From JANXXV01 sp038230275 (GTDB lineage Bacteria; Acidobacteriota; Terriglobia; Bryobacterales; Bryobacteraceae): a stretch of 14,302 nucleotides of DNA. Position 1 is the first letter of the stretch, and every line of letters starts with the position of its first letter. The stretch lies in NCBI GenBank assembly GCA_038230275.1, contig JBBRNO010000161.1, positions 1 through 14,302 of the forward strand, in the 5' to 3' direction. This document shows, one piece after another, positions 6,846 to 14,302 of the stretch. The translations under genes were made by a program, and so were the position numbers. The notes under the pieces are model-generated. The model searched no databases and was not told the DNA's origin. It saw nothing but the letters and a program-made list of their open reading frames with translations.

Positions 6846-8140
6846 TTATCACCAGAAAACATCTTCACCGGCGGACGTTTTTGCGAGGCGCTGGTACGGC
6901 GCTGGCGCTCCCGCTGCTGGACGCGATGATCCCGGCGTTACGCGCCGACCGGCTCACCGCGGCCGCTCCGGTGCGCCGTCTTGGATTTGTCTTTTATACC
7001 TTGGGCGTAGATGAGTCCAAGTGGAAACCAACCGGCGAAGGCGCCAATTATCAGCTCAGCGAAGCGCTGGCGCCCCTTGCGCCCCACAAAGATAAATTCC
7101 TGGTCATCAGCGGCCTTTCGTCCGATCCGGACCGCACCAAGGCCGGTTTCCATGACCGCGCCCTGGCTTCGTTCATGACGGGCGTCGAGCCAACCAGGGG
7201 CTCGGTTCACGTCGGCATCTCGGTAGATCAGGTGGCTGCGCAGGTGCTAGGTAAGGAAACCCAGTTCGCCTCGCTCGAGTTGTCCACCGAATACAATGCC
7301 GCACTAGGCGGAGTATCTTTCAAGAGCGCCACAACTCCACTGCCTTTCGAACCGAATCCGCGCCGCGTTTTTGAGCGCCTCTTTGGTGAGGGCGGCCGCA
7401 TCGATCCCGCCGCTTCCGCCGAACGACAGGCCGCCGACCGCAGCAGCCTGGATACGGTCACCAACCGCATTTCCGAACTGAAGCAGCGCCTGGGCCCCAG
7501 CGATCGGCGCAAGCTGGACGAGTATCTTCAGTCCATTCGCGACATCGAACGCCGCATCCAGGTGGCTATGGAGAAGAAGCCCGTGGCGCTGCCCGATGCC
7601 ACGCGGCCCGCAGGAATTCCAGACTCGTGGCCCGAACACGTAAAGATCATGTTCGACCTGCAAGTGCTGGCGCTGCAAGCGGACCTCACCCGCGTGTGGA
7701 CCTTCATGTATGCGCGAGAGGCCTCGTCCATGACGTTTCCGCACCTCGACATCTCCATGGGGCACCATGAGATTTCACATCACAACTTCGAACCAGACAA
7801 ACTAAAGGCGCTGGCAAAGATCAACGTCGACCAGTCCAAACTGTTCTCCTACTTCCTGACGAAACTGGACGCCCTGAAAGAAGGAAACTCCACGCTGCTG
7901 GATCATTCGCTCATCATGTATGGCAGCGATTTAAGCGTGCCAACCGTGCACAGCCAGCACGATCTACCGATCATCGTCGCCGGCGGCGCGGCCGGGCGCA
8001 TCGCGGGCGGCCGCTACGTTGTCTACCCTGGAGACACCACTCCTCTCACGAATCTATACCTCACCATGCTTGACAAAGTAGGCATCCCGACGGAAAAGCT
8101 TGGGGACAGCACCGGAAAATTGAACCGTCTTGAGATGTAG
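6842..8140 (+). CDS. Tat-exported DUF1552 protein
   Basis: This 432-residue protein has a twin-arginine signal R10-R11-T-F-L-R followed by a hydrophobic stretch (GAGTALALPLLDAM), so it is predicted to be exported folded, often a sign of a bound cofactor or metal. The body matches DUF1552, including the HxxSHH signature H309-E-I-S-H313-H314 and the C-terminal LIMYGSDLS segment that resembles alkaline-phosphatase/sulfatase-type folds such as DUF1501. A charged, probably coiled-coil or helical segment lies at about residues 195-245. Its ATG overlaps the TGA of the DUF1592 gene as ATGA, so the two are translationally coupled; this pairing is common in Acidobacteriota and Planctomycetota. Function is unknown. 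A metal-dependent hydrolase or oxidase partner of the dihaem protein is inference from the histidine cluster and neighbourhood. Confidence 0.92.
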   Translation: MIITRKHLHRRTFLRGAGTALALPLLDAMIPALRADRLTAAAPVRRLGFVFYTLGVDESKWKPTGEGANYQLSEALAPLAPHKDKFLVISGLSSDPDRTKAGFHDRALASFMTGVEPTRGSVHVGISVDQVAAQVLGKETQFASLELSTEYNAALGGVSFKSATTPLPFEPNPRRVFERLFGEGGRIDPAASAERQAADRSSLDTVTNRISELKQRLGPSDRRKLDEYLQSIRDIERRIQVAMEKKPVALPDATRPAGIPDSWPEHVKIMFDLQVLALQADLTRVWTFMYAREASSMTFPHLDISMGHHEISHHNFEPDKLKALAKINVDQSKLFSYFLTKLDALKEGNSTLLDHSLIMYGSDLSVPTVHSQHDLPIIVAGGAAGRIAGGRYVVYPGDTTPLTNLYLTMLDKVGIPTEKLGDSTGKLNRLEM

Positions 8141-8144
8141 AGCA

Positions 8145-9863
8145 ATGCAGATTACGCGTACTCTTCTAATGCCGATTCTGGCGGTCACGAATTGTTTCGG
8201 GACAGCTCTCATAGACGCCGTTCAAGACGACGATCGGGCTCAAGTGCAAGCTCTATTGGCGAAACACGGAAATGTGAACGCGCAGGAAGTGGATGGCTCG
8301 ACGGCACTATCCTGGGCGGCGGTCCGCTGCAACGTGGAGATCGCCACCCTACTTTTGAAATCGGGCGCGAACCCCAATCTGGCGAATGAGCAGGGAATCG
8401 GCCCGCTGTACCTGGCCATTACCAATGGTTCGCCGGCCATAGTCACACTCTTGCTCGCCAAGGGTGCCGATGCCAACCTGGCGCGGGAAGATGGGGAAAC
8501 ACCGCTCATGACGGCAACCCGCCTGGGCCAGAGCAAAGTGATGAAGATGCTGCTCGAGCGCGGAGCCAACGTCAACGCGCGGGAGAAGAAATTCGGTCAG
8601 ACGGCGTTGATGTGGGCCGCTGGAACTCCGGCTGCGGTGCGCCTGCTCATAGATCGCGGAGCCGATGTGCGGGCGACGTCGAAGGTATGGGACATCACCG
8701 CCACCATCTACACACCCACCACCAGCACCATCGGCAAGACCGGGATTCCCTGGAACAACGATGGTGTTTACGCCAGTAAGCAGGGCGGCCAGAACGCGCT
8801 ACTCTTCGCCATTCAGAAACACGATCTGGAATCGGCAAAGATGTTAATGGACGCAGGTGTCGATGTAAACGTACCGGCCGCGGACGGCTCCACGCCGCTG
8901 CTCGCCGCGCTCTATAAATGGGACCCGCTTGGCAAGGCGTTCGTTGGCGGCACTGGAGCGCCGGCTCCATCCGGCAGCTCCGCTCAGTTTGGCGCGGATC
9001 TGGCGATGGCACGCTTCCTGCTCGATCGCGGAGCCACGGTGAACGTTTCAGATTGCGCCGGCTACACGCCGCTTCATGGCGCAGCGTTGGCGGTCGCACG
9101 GATTACAACAATGGGCCGGGACCGGTCCGCTTACGGCGGTGGCAGGGCCGTGCGAAAAGGATCCGGGCGCGGACGCGGCGGATCTGACGCAACCAAAACA
9201 CCAGTCGATCCACCCGGACCCGAAACCACGACGGCTTCCGCAAACAAGCTGGAAGAGGCCCTGGCCATGGTGAATCGTCTGCTCGATGCCGGTGCCGATC
9301 CCAACCGCCAAACGCTGTATCCCACGTCCGGTCCGGTGGGCGACGTGAGAATCAACCCCGCGCCTCCAGGCTCGTCCGCATTCCACATCGCGGCCGATTC
9401 CGATAGTCTGGAGCTGGTAAAACTGCTGGCCGATCACCGGGCCAATCCCAATCTATTACGGAAAGACGGCCACACGCCGTTTTCGGTGGCCGTATTATCC
9501 ACGGACCTGCTGGTAGTGAAGGAAATGGTTGCTCGAGGCGCAAGCTTGACATCCCGGTATGATCCAACGGATCACTTCGCTGACCCCGTGAAGCCAATCT
9601 CGTTAACCCGGCAGAATCAAACCATCATGCACATCGCAGCCGGCGCTGCGGCGCCTGAGGTGATTGAATACCTCTATTCGCTGGGTGTTGGCCTGGATGC
9701 GAAAAATTCGGCGGGCGAAACTCCTCTGGATCTCGCCGGCCATCAGGAGAGATACCGCGAAGCCCGCGCCCGGGAAGGCGCCGAGGACAAGCCCGACCGC
9801 ACTGTTACCAGAGACACAGCCACCACTGCCGCCATCAGGAAGCTTCTGGACAAGAAGTCCTGA
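8145..9863 (+). CDS. Exported ankyrin-repeat protein
   Basis: This 572-residue protein has a Sec-type N-terminus (MQITRTLLMPILAVTNCFG) and then about 10-12 ankyrin repeats filling the rest, for example DGSTALSWAAV..., DGETPLMTATRLG..., AGYTPLHGAALA..., DGHTPFSVAVLS... and AGETPLDLAG. The series is broken by three non-repeat insertions: a T/I-rich one after repeat 5 (about residues 185-215), one after GSTPLLAALYKWD, and a G/R/S-rich linker (about 325-365) that splits a repeat after PLHGAALAVA. The ATG at 8145 is chosen over an in-frame TTG at 8130 because the latter overlaps the DUF1552 end and does not improve the signal peptide. The gap to DUF1552 is only 4 nt, placing it firmly in the same operon. 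The likely role is protein-protein scaffolding or maturation for the two upstream exported proteins (inferred). The partner is unknown. Confidence 0.9.
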   Translation: MQITRTLLMPILAVTNCFGTALIDAVQDDDRAQVQALLAKHGNVNAQEVDGSTALSWAAVRCNVEIATLLLKSGANPNLANEQGIGPLYLAITNGSPAIVTLLLAKGADANLAREDGETPLMTATRLGQSKVMKMLLERGANVNAREKKFGQTALMWAAGTPAAVRLLIDRGADVRATSKVWDITATIYTPTTSTIGKTGIPWNNDGVYASKQGGQNALLFAIQKHDLESAKMLMDAGVDVNVPAADGSTPLLAALYKWDPLGKAFVGGTGAPAPSGSSAQFGADLAMARFLLDRGATVNVSDCAGYTPLHGAALAVARITTMGRDRSAYGGGRAVRKGSGRGRGGSDATKTPVDPPGPETTTASANKLEEALAMVNRLLDAGADPNRQTLYPTSGPVGDVRINPAPPGSSAFHIAADSDSLELVKLLADHRANPNLLRKDGHTPFSVAVLSTDLLVVKEMVARGASLTSRYDPTDHFADPVKPISLTRQNQTIMHIAAGAAAPEVIEYLYSLGVGLDAKNSAGETPLDLAGHQERYREARAREGAEDKPDRTVTRDTATTAAIRKLLDKKS

Positions 9864-9882
9864 CGCAGAATTGGGAGATCGA

Positions 9883-11099
9883 TTGCCCGCCAGGCAGCTG
9901 ATAGACTTGGCCGTGCAGAAGCCCGAATCCACGCAGCTGCGGGAAGCGTTGCGGGCATCCGTCCCGGCAGCCAATCTCAAAGCGGGAACCGTAGCGCTAA
10001 GCGACCACGGCCAGGGCCTGTTCTCCGTAGAGACGTCCGCCACTCCGGCGCTGTTCATTGATGGCGCACACGCCAGCGGCATGAAGCAAATCTCCAGCTC
10101 GCCCTTGTGGTTCGCCGTGGTACCACTGAAAACAGGCCGCGGCCACTCCTTTCACTACCTGCTCGATCGCAAGAAATTCGGCGGCAAAGCAGACGTGCCT
10201 TCGTTCGGAACCGATTCTTACACCAAGCCCGGCGTGCCCCATGGAAAGCTGAGCGAGAAGACGGTGTTCACGAGTAAAATCTACGACGGCATGCAGAGCG
10301 GCTATTGGGTCTACACGCCAGCCCATTATGATCCCGCGACTCCGGCAGCCCTCATGGTCTTGGACGACGGACAGCAGTACATAAATCGTGACTCGTCATC
10401 CATCCGTCTGGTGGAGGTGATCGATAATCTGACCTACGAAAAGAAGCTTCCCGTCATCGTGTCGGTCTTCACCATGCCTGGAATTGCCACCATGCCGGAG
10501 GGGACGCCTTTCTATCAGGCCGTTCATAAGGCTGCCAAGGCTGACACCCAGGCCGCGCACACAAGCGCCCTGCGGGGTGTCGAATACGAAACGCTCTTCG
10601 GCCAATACGCACGCTTTCTGAACGACGAACTTTTGACCGAAGTGCAATCGAAATACAACATCCGCAAAGACCCTACCGCCGCGCCATTTCCGGTCTGTCG
10701 AGTGGCCCCTGGGAGCAACCCATCAAATCAGCCAGAGGCCACTGGCAGCCCGGCGTTCGCGACGGCGGCAACATCTATCCTTTCAAGATTCGCAACGAGC
10801 CCAGGAAGAATCTTCGCGTGTGGATTCAGGACGGATGCGACGATGCCGAGAACGCCAATGGCAGCGTCCCGCTGCAAAATATCGAGATGGCCAACTCGCT
10901 AAAGTTCCGCGAATACGATTTCCACTTCAGCTTCGGCGTAGGTGGTCACAGCCCCATGCAGGGCAGTTCGGAACTACCCGAATCGCTCACCTGGCTCTGG
11001 CGCGGATACGACGCTTCCAAAGCCCAGGAAGCGTTCGCAAGAGACGAAACCGAAAAAGCACAGCCGTATTTCCGGGTTCACATCTTCAACCGCGGCTAG
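9883..11099 (+). pseudogene. Enterochelin-esterase-like (esterase D, PF00756) gene, frameshifted and deleted
   Basis: Frame 1 encodes a recognisable N-domain and early hydrolase core (TSKIYDGMQSGYWVYTPAHYDP, LMVLDDGQQYINRDS, QSKYNIRKD) up to about 10671. The family then continues in frame 3 from 10674 (YRRAISGLSSG) to the TAG at 11097-11099, so one base appears lost between 10671 and 10674. Frame 3 keeps the nucleophile motif GLSSG (Ser codon 10698-10700), IYPFKIRNEP, IQDGCDDAENANG and the catalytic-His region GVGGHSPMQG (His codon 10947-10949). About 7 residues after GLSSG and about 10 residues between WEQP and HWQPG are missing relative to the family pattern, which removes helix and strand around the nucleophile. 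No ATG or signal peptide is present. The best start is a TTG at 9883 with GGGAG five bases upstream. It lies 19 bp after the ankyrin gene. Inactivity is inferred; the homologue pattern is from memory. Confidence 0.82.
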
Positions 11100-11119
11100 C
11101 CCCCTAACCTTGGTTCTTT

Positions 11120-11149
11120 ATCCGCGTGCATCAGCGTGTATCGGCGGCC
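11120..11149. repeat. Short repeat, three 10-bp units (ATCnGCGnnn)
   Basis: Three consecutive 10-base units, ATCCGCGTGC, ATCAGCGTGT and ATCGGCGGCC, occupy part of the 108-bp gap between the decayed esterase and the PIG-L gene. The pattern resembles short intergenic motifs of the form ATCCGCGTTC-ATCCGCGTTC that I recall as dispersed in several GC-rich genomes. Its function is unknown. The rest of the gap shows only the candidate promoter and ribosome-binding site. Confidence 0.5.
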
Positions 11150-11182
11150 AATAGGTTTTCAACCCGGCATCCCGCATAGTTC

Positions 11183-11201
11183 TACAATATGAACCTGGAG
11201 G
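11183..11201 (+). promoter_or_regulatory. Candidate -10 box and strong Shine-Dalgarno for the PIG-L/RraA operon
   Basis: TACAAT (11183-11188) is a 5/6 match to a sigma70 -10 box, but no good -35 box is seen 16-19 bases upstream. GGAGG (11197-11201) lies six bases before the ATG at 11208 and fixes that start. The distance from the -10 box to the ATG leaves a very short leader (about 12-15 nt), so the promoter call is weak while the ribosome site is strong. Confidence 0.4.
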
Positions 11202-11207
11202 CAACGC

Positions 11208-12173
11208 ATGGAACGCCGGCATTTTATGGGAGCCGCCGGCTCCCTACTCGCGGCTGCACCCGCCCAAGCCCAAAAGGAACCTGAGGCCGGCGGCACTGGC
11301 AGCACGTCCTACACCATCCCCGTAACCATCGAACGGAAATTGCCCGGCAAGCCGCACCGCGGAAAAGTGCTGGCCGCCATCCAGCCGCATTGCGACGATA
11401 TTCCCATCTTCGCCGGCGGCACCATTCTCAAACTCATCGACGAAGGCTACACCGGTGTTCTCATCACCATGTCGAACGATTCCATGGCCGGCACAGGTTC
11501 CTCGATTGGCGATATCGTACTGAAGAACGAGAACGACACCAAGGAAGTGGCCCGCCGCCTCGGTTTGACCGATGCCTACTTCCTGAATTACCCCAATCAC
11601 AATATGGACGGTTGGCCGCTGCTGGAAATGCGCGCCCGCCTCGTCTTTCTCTTTCGCCTGCTGAAAGTGGATACCGTACTGGTATACGATCCTGCGGCCC
11701 TGTATGAGCGCAACCCCGATCACTCGGTCACCGCCAAAGCCGTGGAGTCCGCCTGTTGGGTGGCCGCTTCGGAATGGGACTATCCGGAGCATTTCAAAGC
11801 CGGCCTCACTCCACACGGTCCAACAGAAAAATACTACTTCGCCCGCGGTCCGCAGTTAGTAAACCGCGTGGTGGATATTGCTCCGCACATTGATCAAAAG
11901 GTCTGGGTCAATATGGCGAATGTGACGCAGGGCCCCGCAGGCAATCAGGGCGCACGTTTGCGCCGCGCGCTGGCCGCAAAGGGCCGCAAGCTTTCTCTGC
12001 TGGGCGAGGATGACGATACCGCCAACCGCCAATATACGAAGACGTTCGCGCTAGCCCGGGACCGCCTGCGGGCACAAGCCCACGGACTGGAGTACGCCGA
12101 ATACTTCCATCACATTGCGCCCGATGAATCCGACGTAGACGAATACGTAGCAAAGCACTCAGTTCCGCTTTAA
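11208..12173 (+). CDS. Tat-exported PIG-L/LmbE-like deacetylase
   Basis: This 321-residue protein starts with a twin-arginine signal, R3-R4-H-F-M-G followed by a hydrophobic Ala-rich stretch ending at about AQA (21). The PIG-L fold follows: KVLAAIQPHCDDIPIFAGGTI gives the first metal motif H61-C-D63-D64, where H61 and D64 would bind zinc and D63 act as base. GDIVLKNENDTKEVARRLGL forms the next helix, and NPDHSVT supplies the distal ligand H172. Canonical members read HPDDE; here Pro and Glu are replaced by Cys and Ile. Known relatives deacetylate GlcNAc conjugates (MshB, PIG-L, diacetylchitobiose deacetylases). An N-acetyl sugar substrate in the periplasm is plausible but not shown. The start is fixed by GGAGG six bases upstream. 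The RraA-family gene follows after 15 bp, forming a two-gene operon. Confidence 0.9.
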   Translation: MERRHFMGAAGSLLAAAPAQAQKEPEAGGTGSTSYTIPVTIERKLPGKPHRGKVLAAIQPHCDDIPIFAGGTILKLIDEGYTGVLITMSNDSMAGTGSSIGDIVLKNENDTKEVARRLGLTDAYFLNYPNHNMDGWPLLEMRARLVFLFRLLKVDTVLVYDPAALYERNPDHSVTAKAVESACWVAASEWDYPEHFKAGLTPHGPTEKYYFARGPQLVNRVVDIAPHIDQKVWVNMANVTQGPAGNQGARLRRALAAKGRKLSLLGEDDDTANRQYTKTFALARDRLRAQAHGLEYAEYFHHIAPDESDVDEYVAKHSVPL

Positions 12174-12188
12174 AAGGATGCCACCCTC

Positions 12189-13076
12189 ATGCAGTTTGTT
12201 ACCAAAGTTTTGCTAGCCGCTTGCCTGATACCCGCCGCCCACGGCCAGGTATTCCGACTCTCCCGCGAGCAGTTGATCAAGTACACGGCGAAGAGTGAAT
12301 TCGAACGCTTCCCGGATGGCCGCCCCAAAGTGGACGACCGCCTGCTCGAACGCGTCAAGGGCCTTTCTCTCGAAGAAGCATGGGGCTTCCTCATGAGTAA
12401 GGGCTACAAACACCAGTTCGCCGGCTGGGATTTCCAGGTGTTGCATCCAGGCAAGATTCTTGTGGGCCGCGCCGTCACCGCTCAATACCTGCCGCTGCGG
12501 CCCGATCTGGCGGAGGTGCTGGACAAAGACGCAAAAGCGGAGGGCCTCCCGCAGCAGCAAAATCAAAAAGTGATCGATCTGCTGCAAGTCAATGACGTTC
12601 CTGTAATCGACCTCATGGGAGCCGCGCCCGGCCATAACTTTGGCGGCGATAACCTGCAAGCCGCGGTAGCTGGGCTCACCCGCACAGGCGCCGTAATCGA
12701 CGGCACCATTCGCGACATCGGCGGCATTCGTGAACTCCCCACCCAGATCTTCTTCAAGAAGGCGCATCCCGCCGCCATTAGTGAAGTAGTTGTCGTGGGC
12801 ATCAACATTCCAATCAAAGTAGGAGACGCCATCGTCATGCCCGGAGATGTGGTGCTGGGCAACGACGAAGGCGTCATTTTCATTCCACCGCACCTGGTCA
12901 AGGAAATCTGCGATGCAGCCGACCTCACGCACATCCATGATGAATGGACCAAGGAAAAGTTCCTCACCGGCAAATATAAAGCCAGCGAACTCTACGGAGG
13001 CCCGGGCCTCACACCGGAACTGCAAAAGGAATACGACGCCTTCGTCAAAAAACGTATGGCCGAAATCAAGAAGTAA
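12189..13076 (+). CDS. RraA-family protein (HMG-aldolase-like) with signal peptide
   Basis: This 295-residue protein contains the RraA fold core: GGDNLQAAVAGL (from G152), then GAVIDGTIRDIGGI with D171, R175 and D176, and VVVVGINIPIKVGDAIVMPGDVVLGNDEGVIFIP. In 4-hydroxy-4-methyl-2-oxoglutarate/4-carboxy-4-hydroxy-2-oxoadipate aldolases the Arg-Asp pair binds substrate and the divalent metal, and both residues are present here. It is longer than typical RraA or aldolase proteins (about 160-230 aa) because of an N-terminal extension (about 20-90) and a helical C-terminal tail. Residues 1-20 (MQFVTKVLLAACLIPAAHGQ) look like a cleavable Sec signal, which is unusual for this family. An AAAGGA sequence about 10 bases before the ATG can serve as ribosome site. 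It is co-transcribed with the PIG-L gene. A retro-aldol or decarboxylase activity is possible; RNase E regulation is unlikely for an exported protein. Confidence 0.88.
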   Translation: MQFVTKVLLAACLIPAAHGQVFRLSREQLIKYTAKSEFERFPDGRPKVDDRLLERVKGLSLEEAWGFLMSKGYKHQFAGWDFQVLHPGKILVGRAVTAQYLPLRPDLAEVLDKDAKAEGLPQQQNQKVIDLLQVNDVPVIDLMGAAPGHNFGGDNLQAAVAGLTRTGAVIDGTIRDIGGIRELPTQIFFKKAHPAAISEVVVVGINIPIKVGDAIVMPGDVVLGNDEGVIFIPPHLVKEICDAADLTHIHDEWTKEKFLTGKYKASELYGGPGLTPELQKEYDAFVKKRMAEIKK

Positions 13077-13087
13077 AACTCGCCGTC

Positions 13088-14302
<1,215 letters not shown>

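Noticed and set aside
8130..8144. TTG at 8130 as the start of the ankyrin protein
   Set aside because: It overlaps the end of the DUF1552 gene and adds five polar residues before the signal peptide. The ATG at 8145 gives a cleaner Sec signal.
9664..10902. A 412-codon frame beginning inside the ankyrin gene as a complete gene
   Set aside because: Its first ~70 residues are out-of-frame ankyrin sequence and its last ~75 residues, after the frameshift near 10672, lose all similarity to the esterase family. Only the middle is real.
12213..13025. 270-codon minus-strand frame opposite RraA
   Set aside because: Shadow of the RraA frame, which has the conserved GDN and RD motifs and a ribosome site.

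Overview
The window looks like an accessory, catabolism-oriented stretch of a chromosome from a soil-type Acidobacteriota, most likely the Bryobacterales/Solibacterales group. This is inferred from family content, not from a marker gene. The families are a DUF1587/1595/1592/1588/1585 haem c protein coupled to a Tat-exported DUF1552 protein and an exported ankyrin protein, enterochelin-esterase-like, PIG-L and RraA families with signal peptides, and an alkaline-phosphatase-like PF04185 protein. Base composition is GC-rich and even. No tRNA, rRNA, CRISPR array or transposase gene is visible.

Layout: (A) 1-1332 (+) is the 3' part of a PF04185 phosphoesterase, cut by the window start. It runs tail-to-tail, 3 bp apart, into (B) a minus-strand pair: a 2-oxoglutarate/Fe(II) oxygenase (2642-3592, start uncertain) followed 13 bp later by an exported calcineurin-like metallophosphoesterase (1336-2628). 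(C) 3645-3807 is a 163-bp element with 34-bp terminal inverted repeats and a nested central palindrome. It resembles a MITE or a non-autonomous IS remnant. It sits between the oxygenase and a DinB-like gene (3801-4280, minus) and supplies the DinB stop codon. (D) After a 153-bp divergent promoter region, a plus-strand operon runs from 4434: multi-DUF dihaem c protein, DUF1552 Tat protein (ATGA overlap), exported ankyrin protein (4-nt gap), then a decayed enterochelin-esterase-like gene (9883-11099) with a frameshift and deletions around its nucleophile elbow. (E) A 108-bp gap holds a 10-bp-period short repeat. It leads into a two-gene operon with a strong Shine-Dalgarno: a Tat-exported PIG-L/LmbE-like deacetylase (11208-12173) and a signal-peptide-bearing RraA-family protein (12189-13076). 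(F) 13088-14302 (-) is the C-terminal part of an N-acyl-D-amino-acid deacylase, running off the window end and convergent with RraA.

How they may work together: nearly every gene whose N-terminus is visible encodes an exported protein (Sec or Tat signal), so the region reads as a set of envelope or periplasmic hydrolases and redox proteins. The DUF1592-DUF1552-ankyrin set is the part without a described biochemical function and is the best candidate for an undescribed system. PIG-L, RraA and D-aminoacylase activities would fit breakdown of acylated amino sugars, D-amino acids or aromatic-derived keto acids, but the substrate cannot be read from sequence.
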